From Myxococcales bacterium (GTDB taxonomy: Bacteria; Myxococcota; B64-G9), in the NCBI GenBank assembly GCA_012798435.1, contig JAAZNF010000042.1, positions 1 to 64,000 on the forward strand: a stretch of DNA of 64,000 nt, written 5' to 3'. The stretch's first letter is position 1; every line of letters starts with the position of its first letter. This document shows, one piece after another, positions 1-8,752 of this stretch. The notes under the pieces were generated by a model, which saw only the letters and a program-made list of their open reading frames with translations, ran no database searches and was not told where the DNA came from. Made by a program: the position numbers and the translations under genes.

Positions 1-1846
1 AGAACAGGATGTCACCACGTACGCGGTGGACCAACCAGTACTCGGGCGCGATGGCCTCGATGCGCCGCACCGCCGCCAGCGCCGCGTCGGTCTCCTGCCG
101 GGTCCACAACACCGTGGCCTCGCGCAGGTTGGAGGCGATCAAACCCGGGAAGGCCGCACTCTTTGCGCGGATGAGGTCCAGGGCGCGAGCGCTGTCCTGG
201 CGCTCCAGGGCGAACTCGATCAGGGCGTCGAACACGTCGGCTTGTAGCTGGTCCAACTCCAGCGCTCGCCGGAAGGCGTGCTCGGCCTGTGGCAGAAACC
301 CCAGGGCGCGCTGGGCCTGGGCCAGCCGACGCCAGACCTCCGGGTGGTCCGAATGGCGGGAAGACAGCTCGCGCAGCAGCCGAAGGGCATCGTTGGCGAA
401 GCCGCGATCCGAAAGCAAACGGGCCCACATCAGCTCCAGCGGCAGGGGGAGGGGACCGGCGGCTTGCGCGGGTTGCAGTTGGCGCATGGCGCGCTCGGCC
501 CGGCGCTGGGAGCGCTCGTAGCGGGCGCGCTCCAACAGCCCCGCCGGGAGTTGTGGGGCGAGGCGCAGCGCGGCCAGCAGCGACTTCAACGCCGCGTCCG
601 GCTGCTCCAGGATGAACTGCAGCCGCGCCAGCCACAGCAGCGGCAGCGCCGAGCGGGGCTGGCGCGCCGCCAGGGCGGTGCACAGGCGCAGGGCTTCCTT
701 GGCCAGGCCGCGGGCTTGGGCCCACTCGATCGAGAGCAGGTCGGCCAGCAGCGGCTCGCTGTGGCGCAGGCGCGCCAGGGGATCGACCGGCGCTGGCGAC
801 TCCCCGGTCGCCGGCGGCTCCGGCGCGGCCGCGACCGCACCCTCCGGCAGCAGGCTGCGCGCGCCCTGGAGCGGGCGGCCCTCGGGAGCGCTCAGGCGCA
901 GTCCGAAACGCCAGGGACCGGTGCGCTGGCACACCTTGGCCAGCACGCGGTTGCGCCCGGCGCGAAGCTCGCCGGCCACCAGGTGCTGGTCGAAGGCGAA
1001 GAACTCCGCGCCCTCGTCGGAGAGCAGCAGCCGGCCGTTCAGCCACAGCTTGACGCCGCGCGCGGCCCCGAGGTGGAACAGCACGGGTTGAGGACGGTCG
1101 CTCTCGATGTCCGAGGCCAGGTAGGCGCAGGCCCAGCTGGACGGGTCGAGCAGGGCCACCAGGTCCACCGCTCCTTCGGGGTGGAAGTGCTCCACCCGCC
1201 GCCAGCTTACCGGCCGCAGCTTGCCCGGGTAGCTCCTCTCCCGCTCGAAGGCCGCCTCGGGCGGGTAGGCCGTCTCGAAGCCGCTGTTCTGGTCGTTGTC
1301 GAAGGGGCCGATGAGCAGAAGCTCACGCACCCAGCCCAGCTTCTCAACCAACTGCGCGGCCTCTCCGTCCCGTCCCAGGTGGCGCAAGGTGTTCACCAGC
1401 AGCGCCGTCGCTCGCGCCGCCAACTCGGGCCGGAGGTTCGGGCGACGTAGCAGCTCGTCGAGCGTGGCCGCCAGGCGGCGCCGTTGGCTGGAGGTCTCCG
1501 CCACGTTCTGCAGGCCGGACAGGGCAAGCAGGGAGAGCTCGGAAGTCGGATCGAGCGAGAGCAGCAGGTGCTCAAAGGCCGCCGCCTCGTCGAGCATGGC
1601 CCGGTCCAGCAGAGAGGCGAGCAGCGCCGACGGCGGATCGGTGGGATCCTGCCGCAAGGCGAGCCCGATCTCCCGTCTCGCCCCATCGAGATCCCCCGCG
1701 CCCAACAACTCCTCCGCGCGCAGCCTGTGGGCCGAGGCCTCGGCCCGGTCGAGCAAAGAGGCCTCGGGGCGCACGGGCGGGCCGCTCCCCGTCAGGCAGG
1801 CGGAGACGAACAGCGCGACGGCGAAGCCCAGGGTGTGCGGCCGCAT
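1..1846 (-). CDS. TPR lipoprotein, 3' end beyond window (DUF3857/transglutaminase-type candidate)
   Basis: The open frame starts at ATG 1846 and runs off the left edge without a stop (615 codons seen). The first 17 residues form a lipoprotein signal peptide ending in the lipobox VSAC (Cys17), so it is probably an envelope lipoprotein. The body is Leu/Ala-rich helical repeats of TPR type, before and after a middle segment containing IGPFDN near residue 180 followed by a YPPE motif. That GPFDN segment is typical of large deltaproteobacterial TPR proteins that carry a DUF3857 plus transglutaminase-like domain, but any such domain would be outside the window, so this is inference. It lies 13 bases after the upstream lipoprotein gene, presumably in the same operon. 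Molecular function unknown. Confidence 0.75.
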   Translation of the reverse strand, partial: MRPHTLGFAVALFVSACLTGSGPPVRPEASLLDRAEASAHRLRAEELLGAGDLDGARREIGLALRQDPTDPPSALLASLLDRAMLDEAAAFEHLLLSLDPTSELSLLALSGLQNVAETSSQRRRLAATLDELLRRPNLRPELAARATALLVNTLRHLGRDGEAAQLVEKLGWVRELLLIGPFDNDQNSGFETAYPPEAAFERERSYPGKLRPVSWRRVEHFHPEGAVDLVALLDPSSWACAYLASDIESDRPQPVLFHLGAARGVKLWLNGRLLLSDEGAEFFAFDQHLVAGELRAGRNRVLAKVCQRTGPWRFGLRLSAPEGRPLQGARSLLPEGAVAAAPEPPATGESPAPVDPLARLRHSEPLLADLLSIEWAQARGLAKEALRLCTALAARQPRSALPLLWLARLQFILEQPDAALKSLLAALRLAPQLPAGLLERARYERSQRRAERAMRQLQPAQAAGPLPLPLELMWARLLSDRGFANDALRLLRELSSRHSDHPEVWRRLAQAQRALGFLPQAEHAFRRALELDQLQADVFDALIEFALERQDSARALDLIRAKSAAFPGLIASNLREATVLWTRQETDAALAAVRRIEAIAPEYWLVHRVRGDILF

Positions 1847-1859
1847 GAGGGCGCTTCCG

Positions 1860-2846
1860 TCAAGGAGCCGGCGCCGGCGGAGTGGCGGGCGCGGGCTCGG
1901 GCGCTTCTTTTTCCTCCACCGGCTTGAAGGCCTCCAGCAGCAACCCTACCGCTTCCTTGGCGATGGGCCGGAGATCGCCGCTATACGAGATGAAAAGGCG
2001 GTCGCCGTCCTGGCGCGAGCTCACCTTGCGCAGCAGCTCGCCCAGGCGCTGGGTGGCCTTGGCGTCGAGGCCGAGCGGGTTGTCCTTGGCCCCGCCGAAG
2101 GCCAGGCTGGTCTGGAAAGCCATCATGGCCAGGTCGAGGCCTTGCTTCATGCGGGTGACGCTGGCCGAGTCCGACAGGATCACGGCGGATACGCCACGTT
2201 CGAGGTGGAGGAACGCGCCCGCGCCCTTGAGGGAGAATTGCGGGTTCCCGGCGGCGAGCTTGCCGTTGGCGAAGTAGGCGCGGATCTGATCCTTATCGCT
2301 CTCTTGTTTGAGCAGGCTGCGCAGGATCTTACCGGGTTCGCCGTCGGTGAGGTTCTTCTGCTTGCCCGCGAAGGCGTCCACCAGTTGGCCCAACATCTCG
2401 GGATCCGGCGCGAAAGCCACCCCCAGCCCGGAGAGTTCAGCGTAGAATATGCGCTCGCCGATGGCGTGGATGGCGATGCCCGCGCGCTCCGACTTCTTCT
2501 CTCCTTTGAGGCCAGCGCTCTTCAGCCCCTCGGCGATGATGGCCATGCGGTTCTGGGAGTGGAGGTAGCCGATCAGGGTGACGCGCGAGATGGACACGAG
2601 GTCGACGCCGGCCATCTGCGAGGCTTGCTTGGCCAGCTGCTCCAGGGTCGGGATCTTGTCCCGCATCTCGGCCGGGACCGCCTGCGTCAACACCTCCTTG
2701 CTGAAGGCCAGCAGCGGCGAAAGTTCTAGCGTGACCACCACGTCGGCATCGGCGGGGATGGCCGTAAACCGAGCCGGGAGCTTTTCCGAGCAGCCTGCGG
2801 CAATAGCCACAACCAGCAGCAAAGACGAGCGGATGGCCAATTTCAT
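1860..2846 (-). CDS. Exported lipoprotein of unknown function
   Basis: A 328-residue protein with a clear lipoprotein signal: Lys/Arg N-terminus, hydrophobic core and IAAGC with Cys19. The mature part begins with an IPADADVVVTLELSPL segment, resembling secreted proteins that open with a statement-like beta strand after IPADA (DUF3352-type), but I cannot assign the family with confidence. The last 20 or so residues are Glu/Pro/Ala-rich. The gene is preceded by a promoter-like TTGACT-17-TACCAT at 2879-2907, giving a short leader, and is followed after 13 bases by the TPR lipoprotein gene, so the two probably form one transcript. Confidence 0.8.
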   Translation of the reverse strand: MKLAIRSSLLLVVAIAAGCSEKLPARFTAIPADADVVVTLELSPLLAFSKEVLTQAVPAEMRDKIPTLEQLAKQASQMAGVDLVSISRVTLIGYLHSQNRMAIIAEGLKSAGLKGEKKSERAGIAIHAIGERIFYAELSGLGVAFAPDPEMLGQLVDAFAGKQKNLTDGEPGKILRSLLKQESDKDQIRAYFANGKLAAGNPQFSLKGAGAFLHLERGVSAVILSDSASVTRMKQGLDLAMMAFQTSLAFGGAKDNPLGLDAKATQRLGELLRKVSSRQDGDRLFISYSGDLRPIAKEAVGLLLEAFKPVEEKEAPEPAPATPPAPAP

Positions 2847-2878
2847 GACGTCTCCTGGAATAGGGTTTGGTGCCGCTG

Positions 2879-2907
2879 ATGGTAGGGAGGAGGGTCACCG
2901 GAGTCAA
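2879..2907 (-). promoter_or_regulatory. Sigma-70-like promoter of the lipoprotein operon
   Basis: On the minus strand TTGACT (2902-2907) is separated by 17 bases from TACCAT (2879-2884). A transcript would start near 2872 and give a leader of about 26 bases to the ATG at 2846. Confidence 0.5.
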
Positions 2908-2930
2908 GGAGCCGGCGTCGTGCCGCCGCC

Positions 2931-3380
2931 TCAAGGGCTGGTCGGCGCCATGCGCCGCAGGAGCCCATCCAGCAGGCTGTGCAGGTCGAGCGCTTCCCGG
3001 TTTTCAGGATCCAGTGAGCGGGCCAGCGCCACGTCGCCAGCGCACTCCTCCACCAGGTCGCGCCGCCAGGCCAGAAAGCCGATTACCAGTGTGGCCCGGG
3101 CGCGCAGCAGCCGGGCCTCCAGGTGGGTCGGGCAGCGCACCACCGCCTCGGTGAGCTCCTGGCGGGCCTTGTCATAGCGGCCCTGGCGAAGATACTCCCG
3201 TCCCCGGTCCAGCACCTCCCGGCAGGCGACCTCCTCCTCGACCGGGGTGCCGGCCGTGGGATCGACAAGCTCCAGCGCGGGCGGCGAGCGGTTCACTTCC
3301 CAGGGGCGGCCGGCCCGGGCCGGCGCGGTGGCGGCCAGCGCGAGGCCGAAGAGCAGGATGCGAGACGCCAGGCGCGACAT
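2931..3380 (-). CDS. Exported TPR-like protein
   Basis: A 149-residue protein with a Sec signal peptide (hydrophobic LLFGLALAATAPA, probable cleavage after ARA). The mature part has one helical repeat of TPR type (GREYLRQGRYDKARQEL) and a second helical stretch ending in the C-terminal LLDGLLRRM segment. It is too short for more than two or three TPR units; function unknown. There is no Shine-Dalgarno sequence before ATG 3380. Instead a promoter-like TTGAGC-17-TAGGAT lies with its -10 box only six bases upstream, so the mRNA may be leaderless. Confidence 0.8.
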   Translation of the reverse strand: MSRLASRILLFGLALAATAPARAGRPWEVNRSPPALELVDPTAGTPVEEEVACREVLDRGREYLRQGRYDKARQELTEAVVRCPTHLEARLLRARATLVIGFLAWRRDLVEECAGDVALARSLDPENREALDLHSLLDGLLRRMAPTSP

Positions 3381-3386
3381 GGCGGC

Positions 3387-3415
3387 ATCCTACCCTGGTG
3401 TCCCCCCGGGCTCAA
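3387..3415 (-). promoter_or_regulatory. Promoter of a predicted leaderless mRNA
   Basis: Minus strand TTGAGC (3410-3415), 17-base spacer, TAGGAT (3387-3392), then GCCGCC and the ATG at 3380. The expected transcription start coincides with the start codon. Confidence 0.45.
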
Positions 3416-3540
3416 GTTGGCGGTTTGACTTGCTCGGGCGGGGTGGTGTAGCCAAGAGACGTTTGCCGAAGACCCCCCGGCGTTCTCCTGCGTCCATATA
3501 CGCAGGCCGCCGGGCGCACACGAAGGGTGCCGAGCCGGCC

Positions 3541-4149
3541 ATGTGGGAGCAACTCACCGATGAGGATCTCATGGCTCGTTACCTGCACGGCGAGATCCGC
3601 GCCTTCGAGACCCTGCTCCAGCGCCACCGGCGCGGGGTGTACCACTTCATCTATCGCCTCACCGGCAGCGAGGACCTGGCCCAGGACCTGTTGCAGGACG
3701 TCTTCGTCCGGCTGGTGCACTCGGCCTCGTCGTTCGAGCGCCGCTCCCGCTTCACCACTTGGCTGTACACCATCGCCCGCAACCTGTGCATCGACTACCT
3801 GCGCAAGAAGCGCCACCGCAAGGCCACCTCGCTGGACGAGCCGCTACCCGGGAGCGACGGGGAGATGAGCCTGCAACAGCAGATCCGCTCGCCGGATCCG
3901 CCGCCCGATCGCCAGGCGCACGACCGGGCGGTGCGCGAGCGGTTGCTGCGCGCCATCGCCGCTCTCAACCCCGACCAGCGGGAGGTGTTCTTGTTGCGAG
4001 AGGAGGCGGGGCTGCCGTTCGAGGAGATCGCCGAGATGGTGGGCGCCCCGCTCAACACGGTCAAGAGCCGCATGCGCTACGCCTTGCAAAACCTGCGCTC
4101 TCAGCTCGTGGCCCAGGGTCTGGAACCCTGGCTGGACTCGACGGGGTGA
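3541..4149 (+). CDS. ECF-family RNA polymerase sigma factor
   Basis: A 202-residue sigma-70-family factor of the extracytoplasmic-function type. Region 2 spans about residues 20-90, with the conserved DLLQDVFVRL and FTTWLYTIARNLCIDYLR segments. Region 4 spans about 135-190, with LNPDQREVFLLRE followed by the helix-turn-helix LPFEEIAEMVGAPLNTVKSR. There is no region 1 or 3. An in-frame open stretch extends upstream to 3247, but ATG 3541 is chosen because MWEQLTDEDLM is where ECF homology begins and GAAGG lies upstream. The anti-sigma factor gene follows four bases after the stop, so the pair is co-expressed and this factor is presumably held inactive at the membrane until an envelope signal arrives. 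Confidence 0.93.
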   Translation: MWEQLTDEDLMARYLHGEIRAFETLLQRHRRGVYHFIYRLTGSEDLAQDLLQDVFVRLVHSASSFERRSRFTTWLYTIARNLCIDYLRKKRHRKATSLDEPLPGSDGEMSLQQQIRSPDPPPDRQAHDRAVRERLLRAIAALNPDQREVFLLREEAGLPFEEIAEMVGAPLNTVKSRMRYALQNLRSQLVAQGLEPWLDSTG

Positions 4150-4153
4150 GCCC

Positions 4154-5578
4154 ATGGACTGCCGCCGCGCCGACGAGCTGCTGATCGACTTTCTGTACCA
4201 GGCGCTGGACGAGCGCACCCGGGAGGAATTTCAGCGCCACCTGGAGGAATGCCCGGCGCACCGGCGGGAGGTCGAACAGCACGGCCGCCTGTTGCGGGCC
4301 CTGCGCGCCGAACCCCGCGAGGAGCCTGACGCCGCCCTGGATCGGCGGATCCTGGAAGAGGCGAACCGGGCGCGGCCGCAGGACGCCAAGGCGGAGCGTC
4401 AACCATGGTGGGCCCTGGTGTTCCGGCCCAATTTCGCCGCCGCGGCGCTGCTTCTACTGCTGGGGGTAGGCGTGGTGGTGTTCATGCAGCGCTTCCAGGA
4501 AACTGCCCCGGCGCCCGGCGGCGCCCCCAGCCAGGCCGTTGTCCCGGACATCCCACCGCCGGCCCCGCCGACGCCCGCGCGGCCGCTCGGCGAGCGGCAC
4601 GGGGAAACGCCGGCTCCGGTGACCGATGAACCGGACGTCGACAGGGTGCAGGATTCGGCCAAGCCCGAGGATGTGGCCGGCTTCGGGACCGCGACCAGGG
4701 AGGCTGACGAGGGCGCCATGCGCGACGAGAAAGAGCAGCCGAAGGAGCCGGCGCTGCTCGCCAGGGACGACTTCGAGCGCAAGGCCCGGAGGCGGCCGGC
4801 CGCCGCGTTGCCGCCGAAGGCGCCGCGGAAAGGGCTCGCCGGGGGCATGCACGACACGGACAGGAGCATCGCCCCGGAACCGGGCGCCACCGCGGCGCTT
4901 CCACAGGGTGGAGACGCTGGCGCCCGGGGCGCAGCGGGGGCCGCGGCAGAGGCCAAGCCGGCGTCCGCGCCGCAGCCACAGCCCAAGCCGGCGGATGATG
5001 CTCGGTCCCCCGCGAGCGGCAAGATGATGGACGTCGAGGAGGAGGCTCGCTTCGCGCAGCCGCCGCCGGTGACGGTCGGCGCCGAGACGGTCAAGAAGAC
5101 AGACGCCGCCCCTGGCAAGAAGACCGAGTCTCGCCCGGAGGCGGCGCGGGTCGCATCGGCCCCCGCGGCCGAACCATCGCGGCCCGCCGAGGCCTCGCCG
5201 GCGCAACAAAAGGAGCGGGACGAGGAACAGGCCGGGCGCGCGCGCCTGAAGGCTGCCAAGGACAAGGCCGACACCGAGGCCGAGGGGCTGCGCCGCTGCG
5301 TACGGGAGGAGAGCGGGGCGCGGGCCGCGGACTGCCGCTACCGGCTCTTCGACGCCTTGTTCCGGGCGGGCCGCTGCGCCGAGGCCGTCGTGGCCGCCGA
5401 GCAGGCGGTATCGGCCGCGCCGGCGGACGCGCGTGCCGCCGACACCTTGCTCGACGCCGCCAGCTGCCTGGAAAACCTGGGGCAGCTCGAGCGCGCCCGC
5501 GCCTTGTATCGCCGGGTGGAGCAAGAGTACCCGGCGCAGGCCGCCGAGGCCCGGCGCGCGCTGCAGCGCCTGCCCTGA
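4154..5578 (+). CDS. Membrane anti-sigma factor with zinc-finger-like N-terminus and TPR ectodomain
   Basis: A 474-residue partner of the ECF sigma factor. The N-terminal domain matches the anti-sigma zinc-finger fold: Cys3, His29, Cys33, and at the place of the usual second Cys of HxxxCxxC a His (HLEECPAH, His36). A single transmembrane helix follows at about residues 94-113. The long periplasmic part is Pro/Ala/Glu-rich and low in complexity to about residue 370, and ends in a TPR-like domain of about 90 residues (LRRCVREESG to the end) with three cysteines. Binding of the sigma factor is inferred from family and gene order. The Cys-to-His change could keep zinc binding or mark a redox-insensitive variant. 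The gene begins four bases after the sigma factor stop. Confidence 0.88.
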   Translation: MDCRRADELLIDFLYQALDERTREEFQRHLEECPAHRREVEQHGRLLRALRAEPREEPDAALDRRILEEANRARPQDAKAERQPWWALVFRPNFAAAALLLLLGVGVVVFMQRFQETAPAPGGAPSQAVVPDIPPPAPPTPARPLGERHGETPAPVTDEPDVDRVQDSAKPEDVAGFGTATREADEGAMRDEKEQPKEPALLARDDFERKARRRPAAALPPKAPRKGLAGGMHDTDRSIAPEPGATAALPQGGDAGARGAAGAAAEAKPASAPQPQPKPADDARSPASGKMMDVEEEARFAQPPPVTVGAETVKKTDAAPGKKTESRPEAARVASAPAAEPSRPAEASPAQQKERDEEQAGRARLKAAKDKADTEAEGLRRCVREESGARAADCRYRLFDALFRAGRCAEAVVAAEQAVSAAPADARAADTLLDAASCLENLGQLERARALYRRVEQEYPAQAAEARRALQRLP

Positions 5579-5720
5579 GCAGAAGGAATCCTGAAAGACC
5601 CGCAGGCCCTCGACGGCGTCGGCCGAGCGGAGACTGCGCGGAGGGCTCGTCGCGTGCCAGCACGCTGGCTCCGCGGCCAGACGCTCGGTCCACTCCCCAG
5701 ACCTCATCGAGAGCTTCAGT

Positions 5721-6668
5721 TCATTCGATGACGGGGCCGTCGCCCGGCTCCTCCGGCGGCGGGGCGGGCTCAGGCGTTGGGGAGGCGGGCGGCTCCGGCT
5801 CGTCCGCGGGGAGATCCTCCTCTGGCGGTGGCGGGGTCCGGGCCGGCGGGGGCTCGAGGATTCCGGCGAAGGCGGCCAGATCACGCTCGGCCCGCTCGAA
5901 CTCCTCGCGGGTGATGTAGTCGTACTGCTGCAGCCGCTCCAGGATGGTGGCCGCCCGCCGCAGCAGGCGCGGTGCCGGGCGCAGCGGCGAAAGGCGCAGC
6001 GGCTCCGGGATCACGGCCGCGAGGCGCAGCATTTCGGCGAGGGTCAGCTGCTCGGGCGGCTTTCCGAAGAAGGTCTGGCTGGCCTGGCCGATCCCGAACA
6101 CGCCGGGGCCGAACTCGATGACGTTGAGGTACAGCTCGAGGATGCGGCGTTTGCTGAGGTGGTCCTCCAGCCGCGCCGCCAGGCGGAATTCGCGCAATTT
6201 TCGTAGCCAGCTCCGCTCGCCGGACAGAAAGAGGTTCTTGGCCAGTTGCTGGGTGATGGTGGAAGCGCCGCGCACGACCCGGCCCTGGGTCAGGTTCTGG
6301 CGGAAGGCCTCGCGTACCTCGTGCCAGTCCACTCCCGCGTGAGACCAGAACGAGGCGTCCTCGGCCACGATGACGGTCTTTTGCATGAGTTCCGGGATGC
6401 GCGCCAGTGGCACGAAGGTGGCGCGCAACGAAGGGAAGCCGGGCCGCAGGCGGCCCTGCTGCTTGCGGTGCTCGATGAGCGCGGTGGTGGCCGGGTTCTG
6501 GGTGGCGAGCTTCTCCACGGGGGGCCCGCCCAGGGAAAACCACATCCAGCCACCGAGGACGCCAAGAAGCGCAACAAACGCGAAGATCCCCCACAGGGCC
6601 AGCCGCCGGCGCCCCGGGGCAGCTTTGGGTCTCGAGACGGAGGGAGGAGTGTCAGCCGCGTCGTTCAT
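5721..6668 (-). CDS. mtgA: Monofunctional peptidoglycan transglycosylase (GT51)
   Basis: A 315-residue inner-membrane glycosyltransferase that polymerises lipid II into glycan strands. A cytoplasmic Pro/Arg-rich N-terminus is followed by one transmembrane helix near residues 27-48 and the GT51 domain. The catalytic motif EDASFWSHAGVD (first Glu catalytic) and the second motif GASTITQQLAKNLFL are intact, as is the RRILELYLNVIEFGPGVFGI block. There is no transpeptidase domain; the C-terminus is a Pro/Glu-rich tail. Start ATG 6668 is chosen because it overlaps the upstream stop as ATGA, although the frame is open to 6728. It is the third gene of an overlapping operon with an exported ADP-ribosylglycohydrolase and a small exported protein. 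Confidence 0.9.
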   Translation of the reverse strand: MNDAADTPPSVSRPKAAPGRRRLALWGIFAFVALLGVLGGWMWFSLGGPPVEKLATQNPATTALIEHRKQQGRLRPGFPSLRATFVPLARIPELMQKTVIVAEDASFWSHAGVDWHEVREAFRQNLTQGRVVRGASTITQQLAKNLFLSGERSWLRKLREFRLAARLEDHLSKRRILELYLNVIEFGPGVFGIGQASQTFFGKPPEQLTLAEMLRLAAVIPEPLRLSPLRPAPRLLRRAATILERLQQYDYITREEFERAERDLAAFAGILEPPPARTPPPPEEDLPADEPEPPASPTPEPAPPPEEPGDGPVIE

Positions 6669-8083
6669 GGGACGATCACGTCGAGGGTGCGGAACGCGCT
6701 GGTACCACGCGCGTCGGCGGCGGTGCACACTACTTGGTAGGCGCCGGGTTCGCGAAAGGCGTGTTCCACCCGCTCACCGAAACCCATGTCGAAGTCGCCG
6801 AAATTCCACTGGATCTCGGCCGGACCATGTCCGGGGGCCGGCTCGGCCACGGCGCGCAGGGTCACCCGGCGGCCCTGCTGGCGCTCGAGCCCGATCGTCA
6901 GCCCGGGCGGCGGCGGATCTTCGTCGAGCCATTGCTCCAGCACGAGTCGCGGCCTCTCCTGCACCGGAATGCGCCACAACTCGCCGTCGCTCTCGCCGCC
7001 CGCGGCTCGCACCACGCTGGCGGCCACCTGCTCGGACATCTGCAAGGCCTGCGCCAGCGTCACCTCGGTGTGGCTGAAGGTGGCGTTCTCATCGATGGGG
7101 GAACGAAATGGCTCAGGAATGCCAGAGAGCCCGACGAGGTTGCCCAGGATGGAGCCGACCGTGGAGGCGTTGCAGTCACAGTCCTGGCCGCAGCGCATGG
7201 CGATGCGCATGGAGCGTTCGAGGTCGCCACCGCCATACAGGAGCCCGATGAGCACGTAGGCGGCGTTGAGCTTGGCGTCGATGTTGAACGGCTTTCCAGC
7301 GCCGTCCGGGCAGCGGTCGGTGCCGGCCCACTTGTCCTCGAGGAGCTGCCACACCCGCGTCCAGTCGCCGGGGTTCTCGCGGCTCCAGCGCACCACGTCG
7401 TCCAGCGTCTGCCGGAACCGGCTCTCGGCGGGGATCGCCTCCAGGCCGGCCGCGATCACCTCGTCGAGGTCCCGGGCCACGAAGGCGCGCGCGTGCATGG
7501 CGGCCACCCAGGCGCCGCCGTACACGCCGTCGCCGTGGTTCATGAGGTGCCCGGCGCGCCAGGCGATGTCCAGGGCGGCGCGGGGCAGTCCCGGCGACAC
7601 GATGCCGGCGAAGTCGGTCTCGATCTGCCAGTCGATGTCGTCGGCGTGGCGGTTGTGGCGGTAGTGGCCGGCCTCGAACGGCCCGAGGCCCGCGCGCAGG
7701 TTGTCCCGGCCGGCCAGGTTGGCGTGCCACAGCGCGTACTCGGTGGCGGCGAAGGCGACGGCGAAGTCCTCCACACGGGCTGCTGTGCCGCGCTCGGCCA
7801 ACACTCGGAGGAAAGGGATCTCCACATACAGGTCGTCCTGCAAAAAGGCGGTGTCCAGCAACGCTGGGGTCCAGGCGATGACCTTGTCGTCGGGGATGAT
7901 GGCGCCCAAGTACCAGAATTCCAGCAGGGCGGCCCAGCTCACGCCGGCCATCTGTCCCACCCAGGCTCCGGCGATGCGATCGCGCAACACCTCCCGCGAC
8001 AGCTCATGGTAGCGCGGGCCGTCGGCGCAGGCTGCCGGAAGGCACAGCAGGACGGTGAGGAGATGGGAGCGGAGGCCTTGCAT
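6665..8083 (-). CDS. Exported ADP-ribosylglycohydrolase-family protein with PKD-like C-terminus
   Basis: A 472-residue protein that begins with a signal peptide (LLTVLLCLPAAC, Cys19; either a weak lipobox or a signal peptidase I site). The central domain is of the ADP-ribosylglycohydrolase (DraG/ARH) type: the early acidic pair QDDLYVE, NHGDGVYGGAW, and the late metal-binding loop CGQDCDCNASTVGSILGNLVG-like (Asp-x-Asp then Ala/Ser-rich helix). About 80 C-terminal residues (IQWNFGDFDMGFG, VEHAF, GAYQVVCTAAD) look like a PKD domain. Members of this family normally act in the cytosol, so export is notable; the substrate is unknown. ATG 8083 overlaps the upstream stop (ATGA) and the stop overlaps mtgA in the same way, indicating translational coupling of all three genes. 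Confidence 0.82.
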   Translation of the reverse strand: MQGLRSHLLTVLLCLPAACADGPRYHELSREVLRDRIAGAWVGQMAGVSWAALLEFWYLGAIIPDDKVIAWTPALLDTAFLQDDLYVEIPFLRVLAERGTAARVEDFAVAFAATEYALWHANLAGRDNLRAGLGPFEAGHYRHNRHADDIDWQIETDFAGIVSPGLPRAALDIAWRAGHLMNHGDGVYGGAWVAAMHARAFVARDLDEVIAAGLEAIPAESRFRQTLDDVVRWSRENPGDWTRVWQLLEDKWAGTDRCPDGAGKPFNIDAKLNAAYVLIGLLYGGGDLERSMRIAMRCGQDCDCNASTVGSILGNLVGLSGIPEPFRSPIDENATFSHTEVTLAQALQMSEQVAASVVRAAGGESDGELWRIPVQERPRLVLEQWLDEDPPPPGLTIGLERQQGRRVTLRAVAEPAPGHGPAEIQWNFGDFDMGFGERVEHAFREPGAYQVVCTAADARGTSAFRTLDVIVP

Positions 8084-8694
8084 CAGCGGGCGCGCACGGT
8101 GAAGCTCTGGGCCTTCTCGCCGCTGTCGGCGGCAGTCACCTTGAACTCTCCCAGCACCTCGTCGATCACCAGCTGTCCCCCCGGTTCGCCCTTGCCTTCG
8201 CCGAGCAGCACCGAGAAGGTGTCGCTGGCCAGGTTGCTCTTGGGGGTACGGCCCTGCAGGCGCACGGCGCGGAAGCTCACCGTGTTTTGCCCCTCGCGCA
8301 AATACTCGGACAGCTCGACCACGTCCTGGGGGATGTCGTCGGACAGGGCCTTGAGAAAGCGGTCGTTCACCATCACCTGGATGGTGTAGCCGGTGACGCC
8401 GGGGCGGCTGGTCTCGGTGACCACGTAGTAGTGTTTGGCCAGGGCAGCGCGCACCGGCTGAGCGGCGGCGGGGGGGCCTCCGTCGGGCTGGGAGACGCCG
8501 ATCTCCTGGACCTTGTAGTCCGGAGCCAGGATGTGGACGTTGCCGTTCTTGTCCAGCGTGACCTTGGCGTTGTCGATCACCTGGTCCTTGGCTCCGGTGA
8601 CCTGAACGCCGTTGAGGTACACCTCCACCGCGCTCGCCGAGAGCCCGAGCAGGAGCCCCGCTCCCGCCAGTAGCCAAACGCGCTGTTTTCGCAT
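8083..8694 (-). CDS. Small exported protein of unknown function
   Basis: A 203-residue protein with a typical Sec signal peptide (VWLLAGAGLLLGLSASA, cleavage before VEVYLNG). The mature part is beta-rich with the segments VEVYLNGVQVTG, NGNVHILAPDYKV and a C-terminal strand ending in FTVRAR; no catalytic motif is visible. Two in-frame ATGs lie six bases apart. The second (8694) is preferred because AGGAGG abuts the first and stands six bases from the second. The gene opens the operon with the ADP-ribosylglycohydrolase and mtgA, overlapping the former by four bases. I do not recognise the family. Confidence 0.78.
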   Translation of the reverse strand: MRKQRVWLLAGAGLLLGLSASAVEVYLNGVQVTGAKDQVIDNAKVTLDKNGNVHILAPDYKVQEIGVSQPDGGPPAAAQPVRAALAKHYYVVTETSRPGVTGYTIQVMVNDRFLKALSDDIPQDVVELSEYLREGQNTVSFRAVRLQGRTPKSNLASDTFSVLLGEGKGEPGGQLVIDEVLGEFKVTAADSGEKAQSFTVRAR

Positions 8695-8752
8695 CTTCAT
8701 CCTCCTGATTGCCGATGTTCCCTTGCTTCGACCGGACGGCGCGGGCCTGAAT

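Noticed and set aside
12-1046. 344-residue minus-strand frame at the left edge
   Set aside because: Low-complexity Arg/Pro/Ala shadow of the TPR lipoprotein, whose frame runs uninterrupted off the edge with a signal peptide.
3425-3454. TTGACT-18-TAGCCA upstream of the ECF sigma factor
   Set aside because: The -10 match is poor and no autoregulatory ECF-type motif was found, so no promoter is claimed.
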